Shown piece after piece: positions 46,099-58,600 of a stretch of DNA of 64,000 bases. Source of the stretch: Triglochin maritima (Eukaryota; Streptophyta; Magnoliopsida; Alismatales; Juncaginaceae). The stretch is taken from the NCBI GenBank assembly GCA_963682175.1, contig OY821775.1, positions 124,001 through 188,000 on the forward strand, given 5' to 3'. A program made the position numbers and the translations under genes. How positions within the stretch are numbered: the stretch's first letter is position 1; each line of letters starts with the position of its first letter. The notes beneath the pieces are model-generated. The model saw nothing but the letters and a program-made list of their open reading frames with translations. It did no database searches and was not told where the DNA came from.

Positions 46099-47967
46099 TG
46101 AAGACACCAACTAACCCAACTCCTACTCTTGTTTTGTACTTTATATTTTTACTTGGTTTTTTTCTGGGCTTTTCAATCAAAGGCAAGATACCCACTTCGA
46201 AAAATTGCTTTTTTCATGTCTTTACTATGATTCTGTCTAAGAATTTCAGTTAAAGATTGGATCTTTATGGTTGGGAAGTAGAGAAAATGTACTTTCCCCT
46301 TTGAATTTGGTGTGTTTGAGTAAGATATGACTTGTTTCACGTTTTAGTAAGATATGTATCCAAGGCAAGATATTGAATTCCAGAGTTTCACTAGTCTTTT
46401 TCCACTTTGGGGTGGTTTTCAACCAAACTTACCATGTCTGCTTTTTCTTTTGTTATTTTCATCTTAGTCATATTTAGCAGGCAATGTTTCAATTTAGTTT
46501 CACATCTTCAATTATGTTTTTTTTTTGTTTTTGTGTTTTGCTTTCATTTTAAGTTTCTTTTGGTTTTGTTTGAGATTCTTTGTCAAAAGTTTGTTCCTGG
46601 AAACTGAAGATTGGGAAAGAGGACATATCACTTTCCTCAATGGATGTGTATGAAGTGAAGAAACTCATTTTTAGATTTCCTTTTGTTTCAAGCTAAAGGC
46701 AACATCCTTTCTGATCTTTACATTTTTAGTATGTTACTCCTTCGGTTTAGTTTGAAGTTGGTAGGTAGGTTTGCGTTGTGGCAATAGTTATTTGACAAGA
46801 GATTTCATGGTGCCTTTGTTTCTAGATCAGCCTCCACAGTCTATCTCGGAGGTCTTCTATTCTGATTTTATAATTTTTTTGTAATGTTAGTGATGTTAAC
46901 TTGCATTTGAGTCTTGAATTTCAGGTTTCTTTGTTTTGTTGTCTAGACATGTAATGTTTCTGTTTTCCATATCTCCCTTCTCTTGTTGTGGTTTGGGTTT
47001 TAAATTGGTTTTCCATATCAAAATCTGAATCTTGTTAGCTGTTTTAAGAGTGTCATGCTATCAGCAAGTTATGCGTTTGTTTGGAGATAATGTGGTTGTG
47101 GGTTGAAGAGGGAAAACGAGCTTTTCTTATGATATATTGATCTACATCTTCGCTTTTGTTACACATGACAAGTGATCCCCACAGGATATGGTGGTCCACG
47201 TTCTGCTCGGTGACATTTTGACTATGCAGTTCCAACTCATTTTTCCAACAAATTGTAGACTTGTTGTATCATCTAGATCTATTGTGTGCGTATATTGTAA
47301 CACCCCAAAGTTTAGTCTCATATCGGCTATTAAGAAGTTAGTAGTTTGAGATATAAATACATGCGTCTACCACTACAATAATCAACAAACTTAAGTTTTG
47401 TGACAATAGGTGAGTGTTGTGGGATAGTGGACTCATGAGTGATGAGCCACACTCGGGCTCGATGCAGGTTTGGAGATGAGACGTTACATATGTAGCCCTA
47501 CATGTACTACTGAGATTTAGCTTTTTATTATTCCGCTTAAATCTTCATGCATCTTGCTAATCGATCAAAAAAAGTGTCTTCCTATTTTATATGCAAATTG
47601 TGTGTTAACCATTGTCGATATCTTTCATGTCTTATTCCTAATTTTTTGCCTTTTTGTCAGAACTAAAATTTCGTTGGTATTAACCCCACTGTTTCTTATT
47701 AACATCTAAAATTGGTTGTGATCCACTCAAGGAATTAATTTCGATCCCCAATCTCTTACATTACTTTCTTCTTTTTATGGTTATCCACTCTAGTCTTGTA
47801 CCTTTTTCTTGTTAAGTGGATCTTCATGTAATCTGGGAGCGTTCATTTTCTATTGATTGGTAAATTTACTTCTACAGATGCAGAGATGCTTCATTTCCTC
47901 ATCTTGTTAGGATGAAAAGTTTCCGATTTTTTTTTTTTACTTTTCTGAACTGAAGTTTCCATGCAGG
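46099..47967 (+). other. Probable long 5'UTR intron of the C2-domain gene
   Basis: A CTTCAG|GTGAAG donor near 46098 follows a (TTC)n-rich leader (45990-46024). The acceptor TGCAG at 47963-47967 lies 54 bp before the ATG. The T-rich composition is intron-like throughout. The LTR-like insertion at 47296 sits inside it. The exact donor is an estimate. Confidence 0.5.
47296..47488 (+). mobile_element. Small solo LTR-like insertion
   Basis: 193 bp beginning TGTAACACCCC and ending GAGACGTTACA (TG...CA, short inverted ends), with a TATAAATA box at about 47351. Flanks TATAT and TATGT match at four of five bases. The size suggests a TRIM-class element. Confidence 0.6.
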
Positions 47968-48021
47968 ATCACAAGGAAGTTTGGAATCAAATTGAATACT
48001 GAATTCCCGTGAGTCCTAATC

Positions 48022-49272
48022 ATGGGATCCAATCCACTTGTTTCAACCACTTCAAACTCTCGTGTTATGTCAAACGAACCGAAGAGGCCGAACTCAGTGT
48101 CTGTTGAGTGGAACCGGGACGGCCTTCCTCACAATGTTGCCATGACTGAAGCAGACCACAACGGTTCTCTTGACGTTTACATTCAGCAAGCCCGTGACGT
48201 TAACAACATCTGCATCTACCACAAGCAAGACGTCTATGCAAAGGTTTGCCTCACAAGCAATCCCGAGAACTCTGTGTCGACCAAGATAATAAATGGTGGT
48301 GGTCGCAATCCTGTCTTCAACGAGAACCTCCAGCTTAATGTTCGCACGATTAACTCAACCCTGAAGTGTGAGATATGGATGCTTAGTAGAGTCAGGAATT
48401 ACCTCGAGGATCAGTTGTTGGGCTTTGCATTGGTTCCACTTGCTGAGGTTGTTGCTGCAGAAAACGCAAAGCTTAGTCAAGAATTTTCACTTTCATCCAC
48501 TGATCTCTTCCATTCTCCGGCCGGCTTTGTCCAATTGTCACTTTCTTATGTTGGGTCTTCTCCCGATGTCATGGCAATTCCCTCTCCCCAATCATCAGTA
48601 ACCACCACAAGTCAACAAACTGACCCTATTCCTTGCGAGTTTGTGAAACTTGAATTCCCTGACCTGAAGGTGGTGAACGAAAATCGCCAGATGCTTTCTG
48701 AATATATTGGGATACCGCCAGACAACTTGGAGCCCGACTGTGTTGAGAGTTTGGTCAACGAGGAAAATGGTGATTGCATTGACTCTGATGCTGGAATTCG
48801 CATCGTTGAGAGCTTCTCGACCGGCAACATTGACAAAAAAGAAGAGTCAAAAATGGAAACCACCAACAGATTCTCACCTGCACCTGCTCCAACGGTCTCA
48901 AAATCTTCATCGGATGTATCTGGAGTGACCGAGTCCCCCGAACTGAACGACAAACCCCCTGGAAATGAAGGTAGCAGCGAGCAAAATTCTTCGGAAAGAA
49001 ACAAGAACTCCAATGCATTCACTCAACCACTCATCAAGATAAACATGGAGCCGGAGCAAACCGTTGTGCAGCAAGACATAGTGAACATGTATATGAAAAG
49101 CATGCAGCAATTCACGGAGTCATTGTCGAAAATGAGGCTTCCTATGGATGTAGAGAGCAACAGCGAGAACTCAACGACTTCAGCAGACTCTGGAACGGAT
49201 AACAAGTCACAGACACCATCATCTAAGGAGACAAAATCCAGGGTATTTTATGGAAGCAGGGCCTTCTTCTGA
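48022..49272 (+). CDS. C2-domain protein, plant-specific, function unassigned
   Basis: A single coding exon of 416 residues with the ATG at 48022. An N-terminal C2 domain covers about 40-175 (GSLDVYIQQARDVNNICIYH, KQDVYAKVCL, NPVFNENLQL, DQLLGFALVPLAEV). Acidic calcium-binding loops are poorly kept, so lipid or protein binding may be calcium-independent. The C-terminal 230 residues are Ser/Thr/Asn-rich and probably disordered, with one conserved-looking segment (VVQQDIVNMYMKSMQQFTES) that may be helical. I recognise the family as an uncharacterised plant C2 group and cannot give a pathway. It is followed by a (TTTG)n run in the 3'UTR and then a copia element 560 bp downstream. Confidence 0.85.
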   Translation: MGSNPLVSTTSNSRVMSNEPKRPNSVSVEWNRDGLPHNVAMTEADHNGSLDVYIQQARDVNNICIYHKQDVYAKVCLTSNPENSVSTKIINGGGRNPVFNENLQLNVRTINSTLKCEIWMLSRVRNYLEDQLLGFALVPLAEVVAAENAKLSQEFSLSSTDLFHSPAGFVQLSLSYVGSSPDVMAIPSPQSSVTTTSQQTDPIPCEFVKLEFPDLKVVNENRQMLSEYIGIPPDNLEPDCVESLVNEENGDCIDSDAGIRIVESFSTGNIDKKEESKMETTNRFSPAPAPTVSKSSSDVSGVTESPELNDKPPGNEGSSEQNSSERNKNSNAFTQPLIKINMEPEQTVVQQDIVNMYMKSMQQFTESLSKMRLPMDVESNSENSTTSADSGTDNKSQTPSSKETKSRVFYGSRAFF

Positions 49273-49281
49273 GTTTGTTGC

Positions 49282-49314
49282 TTGTTTGTTTGTTTGTTTG
49301 TTTGTTTGTTTGTT
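49282..49314. repeat. (TTTG)n microsatellite in the C2-gene 3'UTR
   Basis: Seven to eight consecutive TTTG units starting ten bases after the stop codon. Confidence 0.9.
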
Positions 49315-49839
49315 GTGAGATGTTGACATGTTTTAAACAGACACATATGATGTATCGATCTTATGCTTAGTAAGTAAGTGTGTTGCTGAAATTATCAATG
49401 CTTTTATGTTGCAGGATCTTGAATGTTGATGCTTTTGAGCTTATTTCTAATATGGTGTTTGGGTTTGATTTTTGCTTCAATGTGGATGCTTTGTTTGCTT
49501 CAGTAAGAGCGTGATTGGAAAACATAAAATTAAGCCACGAGCATGTATAATTCTATGTCTGTATACTCGTCGAGTTGAGATGAAAACCGACCCACTGACT
49601 TGCTTTGTTAATTCTGTCAAGAAAGATACTTCTAAGGTAACAAACAATAAATCCTACGTCTCTGAACAGAACATCATTTTTCCGAGAAAGCCAATTAGTA
49701 ATCAACATGAACTAAACTAAATTCCAAATCAACCAACTGCAGCAATAATGACACCCAAACATTCAGAACATTGAGTTCAATATAGTCATCCTACCGATTG
49801 TTGAAGTTGAAAATGTATGCGTGTGTATATATATATCCT

Positions 49840-50070
49840 TGTTATAAAATAAATATACATGGAATAAAGAAGATAAAAGATTTGGGGAAGAATATTTGTA
49901 GTATTTCATCATCACCCAAAGTATTACAATAATCTTACAATGATCTCCTATTTATAGGCTATAGAAGACAAATGAAATGGTGTATGTTACAAGAGTAATG
50001 AGAATGTGAGAGGTTGATAGAGTTATGAGAGGAGAATGTGAAGGTGAAGCATCCATGATGTTTCACAACA
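49840..50070 (-). repeat. 3' LTR of the copia element (231 bp)
   Basis: It matches the right LTR except for about 36 bp missing there and scattered substitutions, so the insertion is old. Confidence 0.85.
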
Positions 50071-50110
50071 CTCCCCTTTGGATCTTCACCTTTATACGCT
50101 AGGGATGTTG

Positions 50111-50635
50111 TCTCGTTAAAAACCTTATCAAGAAAATCCGATGGGATAAAAAACTTGATAAAGGAAAAAAAAGTGCAGCGCGTATGATGTTTTTCCTCAC
50201 TTCAACATATATTCTTTAAACGACGAACACCAAATTTAAAGACAAGTTTCTTAAAGACTTTGGTGGTCAAAGACTTTGTAAATAAATCCGCCAAATTCTC
50301 GTTTGATTGGATCTGATCAGTTGTCACTTGATTGATCTACCACATTAAAAACCTTGTCAAGTAAAACCCTGTGGGACAAAACTTGGTGAAAGAAAAAAAG
50401 AATGTATCGTATAATTCTCCTCATCAATTCAACGTACATTTATAACACTCCCTTATATAATACGCGTTGTGTTTAAGCCTCGTTAAAAACTTTGCTACAA
50501 AACCTTGTGGGAAAAAGTAGCTAAGGAAAAGAGTGCATAACATACGCTAACAAAATTGCACAAGTTGCCTCATTAAAAACCTTCAACTAATAAAATATTT
50601 TAGGACAAAAATTGGAAAAAGGGAAAAATAGTGCA
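50111..50635 (-). repeat. Four diverged direct repeats beside the copia 3' LTR
   Basis: Copies at 50111-50180, 50341-50405, 50478-50538 and 50568-50635. Each follows the pattern CTCGTTAAAAACCTT, then a short variable part, GTGGGA, and an A-rich run ending near AGTGCA. Similar phrases occur downstream of pol in other copia elements. Confidence 0.75.
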
Positions 50636-53600
50636 ACTACAAGCCTTCCGGGCTTTATCCTTCAGGGATATCCGTCATTCAGGGACGATAAATACAAATC
50701 CGTTTCCCCTTATTCGTAGTTTACCAAACTTACGAATATATTTTACGAAGTCCTTAAACACAAAATTGCATGGGGATTCAATAAACAAATACATGATAGT
50801 TTAACAGATTTAATGAATATTTACTATATTTCACTTAGATAATAAGATTGTAAAATATGTTTGCGCATTTTTTCTCAAATAATATGCTGGGAGTAATACA
50901 AATTGTGGTAACTTTTGATATGAATATATTACCTCAAAAGATATTACTTATGGACAATTTAAAGATGTCTCATAATTATATTGATGTCCTAGCGATACGA
51001 GAATGCAAGAATTAATAACCGATTCACCAACTTGCATAAAATTGTAATGACTCCACGCAATGACACCAAATTTTTGTGATAGTTATTGATGTGGATCGGA
51101 CATATAAGATCCTTGAACGTCATCTAAATGTTTTCAGATGAACATTATGCTTAGATAAAACATTTACTGTGAACCTTATTAGGTTTCAAGTTGTAAGAAA
51201 ATGTTCATGACATTTTGATAATGAACTTTAGGTCTTATTACAATTGGATCTTTGTTGATACACAATAGATGTCCTTTCTTAGTGTCATTTCAATGTAAGT
51301 ATTAAGTAGAATATATTTTTTCTAAAATATTCACTTTCTACAATTGAATCATTGTACAAATTCTCTTCCAGAGAATGTTCGAACTTCAGGTCGAAAAATA
51401 ATTGAGTTTTCTCTAGTCATTTATTCCAAAAATTGTCCATTAAATATTTCATGAGTTTTCAAAAACTCTGATGGAGGTCATATGGCATCAAGCATGTTAT
51501 AAATATAATAAATAACAGTAACTTTTGTTATTGGATGAAACATATGGACGACTAATATCAACTCTGCATCATTCTTCATGATGACTTTGATTGAAGAGGT
51601 TATATACACACTCTTACTTGTTTCTTTATATAGTGATCTTTTCAAAAATTGTATAATGCATCTTTTGATTCTTGTCGTCATATAATATATTTTGTCATAT
51701 TAGTCATTCAGAGACTCTCATATAAGTACCAATATTAAGTGACTTATAAAATTTTAAAGTCACAATATATCTTATATGCATATCATATTGATCATGTAAC
51801 AGAACTTATTATCAATATTACGAGAGAATGAGTAACATCACGATGAATGTTGGGTCCTGCGAATACCCTTATATTACTCCTCGCTTTATAATGTATCACA
51901 TGTTTTTCTGATTTCTATTTTTATCCTTCAGGGATATAATTTCAGAAATCAGGACTACAGGTCCAAATAGTATATTTATTCAGCGAGTTTATTATATATT
52001 GTTCGCATTCTTCTGTTTATATCAAATACGAATGCTTCTGGCATTCTTATAATATCATAAGTTTTGGATCCATTTTTCTTTTCTTGAGATAACATGCTAT
52101 TAAGAAAGCGAATGGATTGTCGACAATAATTTTAATAATTATTTAATATCTCTCGTATCAACATATATAGTTGATTGCAAGTTTTACGTCAATAATAATC
52201 AAATCCTCATCGTTTCCCAAAATTTTAGGATTTGACCGTTCTGTATCCCCGTAATTTCATTAATCTTTTGTTTAGCAGCTGCATGTATTTTTACGGGTTT
52301 ATATTCTTCAGGAATAACCCCTTCAGGATGTGCAATGAGAGTGACTAACTTTTATTTTATTTCCACAAATAATATATGTTATGGTCTACGCTTCTGGTGT
52401 TGGTTGAGCTTAAATATATTTTATCATGTGGAGATATTCACTTTATATTATGTGGTCTATGTTTAGTAATATAAGGCGTAGTCACTCTTTTGTGATCAAT
52501 ACAAATGTATGACAATTACTTGCTAGATATTGCAAGATAATAATTTTATGAACTTCAAGTTCAATCATACTTGTACGTATATTCTCTTATGAAAATATAT
52601 TATATATATATATATATGATTATTGGATTGGACAATAAAACTTAGCCATTCAGGAGTTTTAAATCGCAGGAGGGAAACAATTTATTTATTATTGTACAAG
52701 TAAAGTAGGGGAAGATTCATAACATGATGTATATCAATCATAAAAATTAATGAATAATATTAGAAGGTATATATGCACATTAATGTATTATGTATAAATT
52801 TTAAGATCCCATAATGATCAATATTGAGAGAGATTTTAAAAACAGAAGGACTCTCATTTTGTTGTGCAAATCGGTTGACAAATTTGACCTCATTTTGGTC
52901 GTGATAGAAGTCAACAATTTTATCTAAAGCTTTACAAAAACAATACAAATTATGACATTCATAATTAATATGAGAGATGATTTTATTTAGGCACTTTTGG
53001 GCATGTTTCGTCTCGCTGATGTCATCTTTATTTCATATTTATTTGCACAAAATTTAGTCCACTGCTTATGCTCTTGTTTTCACGATACTTTGTAGTGAGT
53101 GTTTCTGGCACACACACAAAAAAGTATAAAAAAGTATCGTAATTTTCAAACAACTCTCATGACCTTCAATCATCGGTGATGTATAACCCAAAAGAGTATT
53201 GGATTAATTTGTAAAGTGATCAATATTTTTTTTTTCTTTTACTACTAATCTCTATATATCTATGAACTTCTGGTCGTAGGGTTTGATTTAAAGATTGACG
53301 TGCATTTTTACCTAATTAACTATTTGCACGTCGTTTAGATGATCATATGAATCCTTCAGGGATTATCATAAAATTTCATAACCATCTTTAAATGAATGAT
53401 TTCTAAATCTTTGTATAGTAGCATTTTATGAATATTAAGATATTCGTCTTCTGGGCAAATGCATACCATTTTCAATAACAATGATCACATTGTAACATGG
53501 TGATTCAAATTCCACTATATTGTAGCACATTGTACTGTATATATACATCTATCAAGATGGATATTATGTGCTCACGAGATGAATGCTCGTATTGGTTGTG

Positions 53601-55116
53601 AATGATCATGTGATGCATCAAAATTAACAAGTAATAATCACATGCTTAAACCATTTTACAAATACTCTTTTAATCAACATGATACTAAGAATTCATATAA
53701 CTTATACTAAGCAAGTGAATCAATACAAAGTTGCATGAGATATATATCATTCAATTTTAGAAGCACTACTAAATATGTAACTATTTCTTTTCATGATTCA
53801 TTTGATTGAGAATTCATGAAATTTGGATCAATAACTCGATGTTTTGTCCAACCACAAAAATAGACATGAGAATAAATCATAATACTTTTAAAATCATTTT
53901 AACAAATATGATAGCAAAAGAAATCACAACTTTCATTTTATCTTGATTTGTTGCTTCTTTCTCTAGTCATTGATATTTAAAAGGCAATGAGTTAGGTTCA
54001 ACGTCCATAATCCATGATAAGACGTCATTCTTATCCATGATGTCAAGTATAGAGCTAAAAGTTATAACTTACAAGCATCAAAGCATAATTGGTACATGCA
54101 TGCAACTTATTACCTTCTTTTTTTATCAGTGCATACTAAATTAAACATCTCAAAACGGAATATATTATAATGTACTTGAATCATATGATAGACAAAAGTG
54201 CATATTAGCAATTCCAAAAGCAACATATATTGATTGTATATGTGTAGTCGCATTTATTTTATATATATACAAAATTGTCATGATATATTCTATGCACCAT
54301 GTGGGTAATTAATTACCTCATGGTGAACAAATACACATTCAAGATGTAAGTAAAATATTCATATATGTCTTTTAGATAAAAATTATGCATATCAACATAT
54401 TAACATGTAAATTATTAATATCTAGAAGAATCTCATCGTAACTGAATAAAAATCACAAGTATGGAAAAATATATTGGACTAATGAAAGTACTAACCAATA
54501 TAAAACATTTTCTAACGAAAAAATTAATATTATAACCAATGCTAAACCATGACATTAGATTTTATTTTGTCTTTTGAACATAATTTGTTGGGTAAAAACA
54601 ACAACTGATGCATCAATGTATTATGGCACATGCCAGAATAACTAATAAAAAATCACTAATTTAAAAATGTATTTGTTGTGCAAGATTTAAATTAAGAACT
54701 AAATAATGGTTCCCCTCCAACAAAAGCACATTAATATATTGATCAAAATAACAAAATAAATATCCGAAAAATCATATAATCACGTCACAAAAGATCTTAT
54801 AAATTCTGATTTTTGTTGTTGTTGTAAAGCACTAAGAGATACCATTGTCTAAGATTCACATGTCCCAAAAAAAATTTATTTCATTTTTAGAGTATACATA
54901 TACAACCCTCAATTGATTGAAAATGATTTCTTTATTAATCATGCAAGATAGAATTACCTTTCTAATTTTTTTTTATGATCAAAACAAACAATTTTTGACA
55001 GATAAACGGAAGAAATTATGTATGTCACATTGAGAATCAAAACATGGATTTGTTACCTTGAGACTTGGGTGACACCAAATGTTTTAGTCAGTAGTAGAAC
55101 TTTCGTGCTGATAACG

Positions 55117-55311
55117 TGTTATAAAATAAATATACATGGAACAAAGAAGATAAAAGATTTGGGGGATAATATTTGTAGTATTTCATCATCACCCAAAGTA
55201 TTACAATGGTCTTACAATGATCTCTTATTTATAGACTATAGAAGACAAATCCTAAATAAATCCATGAGAGGTTGATGGGAGTTATGAGAGGAGAACGTGA
55301 AGGTCACAACA
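55117..55311 (-). repeat. 5' LTR of the copia element (195 bp)
   Basis: Right-hand LTR, shortened relative to the left one. Its outer edge is 368 bp from the SAC9 ATG. Confidence 0.85.
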
Positions 55312-55679
55312 ATCCTAAATAAAGTTCTAAATCCAAGGCTCCGATTAAGGTAAAGATCCGACTAACCCGTTCCTTGGAGGCGACCGGACCACCACTAACT
55401 TCCATTCCTTCCTTCTCCACGATTACAAAGTACAAACCCAAATTAACCTTCGATTTTCCCATAATTTATCCAAGATTCTGCCCTCAATTCGCATCCATTT
55501 GGATCTGGTCAGGTCCGGAAGATCTTGTTCTTGGTTTTCCCCCTTTTTTTGCTGGCAAATCGAGCTTTCTCTTTGTTTTGTCCCGTAAATTTCCTATTTT
55601 TTTGTCTCAATTTTGGTTAGGATCGGGCTGTACTAGATTCTGTTGATGCTCTTAAAGATCTGATTTTGTTGATACCTTT

Positions 55680-58600
55680 ATGGCGTCTCCTGGTAAGAAT
55701 AACCCTCATTTCTGCTATTTTTCTTCTTTGCTTGTCCTCAAATGCTTGTGATTACCGACCTTATCTTAGATCGGCACTTCCTACTATTGCCATGCCAAAC
55801 AAAAATTTGCTTATTTGCTTTGCGTACTTTCCATTGATTTTGGGTGGTCTAAGCTCTTAAGCGAGTGATGGTAGTGGTACCAAAATTTGGGAAAAACACT
55901 AGTTTTTGTTCTATCAACGTCAATGCTATTGCTTAGTCAACCAATTCACAATCAAACAACAAAAAAGGATCTCCGAGAACTGAAGTAGTCGTCATATTGC
56001 CACACAAGTGTTGCTTTAGAATTTGGTGTTCTCATTCTAAAACCAGAATGACCGAAACTTGAGATGTCGTATTCTTTTGTTTGATGAATGACAATCCTTC
56101 TACTAGTGTTAAGGAGGTAACTGTAGCTACTTCTATTTCTGTCCAAGAGAAATTCAGCTCATTAAGTTACCATTGTGCCTGATAACTGAAACGAGGATAA
56201 TGAAAAGCGAGCAACCAATTAACATTGTCCGAAAGTGGTTCGCTAGCAATATGCACTGCTTGTCTGCTTCCCCTACTTTACCTTTTGTCCTGGAAATACA
56301 CCACACCAATTTGTTAGTAGGAAATGATCTAGGTTGTTGTAATTCAGTTTTCTCCATTTTTTTAACTTGTTTTAGTATATCATTTCCTCTTCTTATTTCG
56401 TTTTTTCTATTATTTTGTATGCTTATTTGTTTTTTCAGGTAAATTATCAAGGGACACATCTATAATTGTGGTTGTACTAGAGACAAGTGAGGTGTTTATT
56501 GTAGCCAGCTTGTCAATCAGGAAGGATACACAAGTAATTCGTATTGATCCTTCTACTGGGGCGCTATGCTACCATGGGAAATTGGGATATGACCTCTTCC
56601 TTTCCGAGGGTGAAGCATTGAATTACATTACAGATGGATCAAGGTGGTTGTGTAAGAGCACAACCAATGCTAGAGCAATTCTTGGTTATTCAGCGCTGGG
56701 AACCTTTGGATTACTATTAGTTGCAACCAAACTGAGCACAACCATTCCAAGTCTTCCAGGTGGTGGATGTATACACACTGTGGCAGAAAGCCAGTGGATA
56801 AAAATTCCACTTCAGAGTCACCTGTTGCAGGGTAAAGGAGAACAAAAAAATATTCAGGAGTTAACTGACATTGACATTGACGGGAAACATTATTTTTGTG
56901 AAACAAGGGATGTTAGTCGGCCTTTCCCAAGCCGTATGCCATTACATAATCCCGATGCTGAGTTTGTCTGGAATGAATGGCTTTCCATGCCTTTCAAAGA
57001 TATTGGCTTACCACATCATTGTGTTATCCTTCTTCAGGTATCACCATGTTTTGAGTTTTGTTAAAATATTTGTAAACATGATTTTATCCATAACTACAAA
57101 ACCCATTGAATTTTGTAAATGCTTTAAATCGTGCATATCTTTTTCAAGCACAGGATAATGCCGTGGAATACCCCTTTGTGTTGAATGTGTCTATAAGCAT
57201 CTTTTGAGGAATATCATTACACAACTGTTTCATCTTTCAACTCACTCATTTTTGTATTTCAGTGTTTATGCAAAAGAGTAAATTTTCTTTAAGATGAACT
57301 ATTATATTCACATACGACCAAAATTGTGGTCTTCAGCAATCCATTTTCATTTTATTCAATTTTCTTAAAATAGTTTTCATTGACATTAATATAATGGTTA
57401 ATAGGGGTTTGCAGAATGTCGAAGTTTTGGGGGCTCCGGACAGCAAACATGGATGGTTTCTCTTATAGCTCGTCGTAGCAGGCTGCATCCAGGCACCCGT
57501 TATTTGGCTAGGGGAATAAATTCATGTTTCAGCACAGGTAAGCTTCTCTCTATCTTGTAACAATACAAGAATCACTGTTTACTCGTTTTAGAGGTTTCAA
57601 TCTGGTCCTTCCAGTGACCGGGTTGTATTTGAATCTCGTGTGAAAAACTCACATTGGCATGTTTCGTTGAATTTAGTCAATCAACAAATAAATCAAATTC
57701 ATGAAAGTGGTAGTTAGGCTTCTTAGAAGTTGACACTTGACACCAACCGGCCAATCTCAACTAGTAGAGGTTGCTCTAGATGTTAACTATGAGTAGCGTG
57801 TAGTGGTTGTAGACAATGGTTGTATGATTTTGGTCAAACGTCAAAATGCCTAGCTGTTGTAAGCTTCTTCCACCAGAATTATTATGTAACTCACAAGGGA
57901 TTATTTTGCGGGACCTTTTTTTTGGTTAAGTTGTCACAAGGAATTGTATGACTGAGATTGTAGTCATGTTTATGCTGCTCTAAGCTCACAAACTATCCCT
58001 TAGAAGCTGATGGACGTGGATACTTGATTGCTGTTGAAAATCATTTATTTCTAACTATGGTGATGTTTTATTCAATGGTGGTGCTATCCTAGCTTATGTT
58101 ATTGAGCTGATGTACTTTTTTTTTGGGTGACCGGGGAACTCTCCGAACCACCGTCATTTGGATGCCGGTCAGGCTACAAACCTCGGGGTTCGTGGGACCC
58201 ACTCCCTTTATTACCCTCCGCCGAACCGAATCCCACTCACCATAATAGGGGCTAGAGGCACCTGAGGAGACTCGAACCCGTGACCTCACGTTTGTGAGAC
58301 CCCGACCAGCTGAGCTACTCGGTGGGGGGTTATTGAGCTGATGTACTCTTTCATGTTATTATTGAGAGATGTAATTTATTCTATATGGCTCTATGCACCT
58401 TAGTTTGGTTGTAAGACTTAGAGAGTCACATTTACCTGGACCTCTTTAAGTGGATGATTTGGTATAACGACATGTTTTGTCTAGGTTTTAATCTATGTGT
58501 TCCGAATCCTTTACAGGAAATGAGGTGGAATGTGAACAGCTAGTTTGGATTTCTCAGAGGGCTGGACAAACCATTCCACTTAGCACTTATATTTGGAGAA

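Larger units (their letters stand above)
49840..55311 (-). mobile_element. Decayed copia-type LTR retrotransposon
   Basis: Two related LTRs (49840-50070 and 55117-55311) bounded by a perfect ATCCT duplication (49835-49839 and 55312-55316). In minus orientation the 5' LTR (right) ends TTTTATAACA, and the following CGTTATCAGCACG is a typical copia primer-binding neighbourhood. The purine tract CAAAGGGGAG precedes the 3' LTR (left). TATAAATA is present in the LTRs. The 5 kb between shows no open frame longer than about 70 codons; protein remnants are not recognisable by eye, so the copia label rests on the noncoding landmarks. Confidence 0.82.

Noticed and set aside
51478..52948. Short minus-strand frames inside the copia element
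   Set aside because: 60-67 codons, no recognisable gag or pol motif; cannot be supported as genes.
58089..58289. 66-codon minus-strand frame in SAC9 intron 3
   Set aside because: It covers the SINE body; a chance frame typical of these elements.
58266..58325. tRNA gene in SAC9 intron 3
   Set aside because: tRNA-like boxes belong to a SINE with a poly(A) tail and target duplication; the cloverleaf is incomplete.
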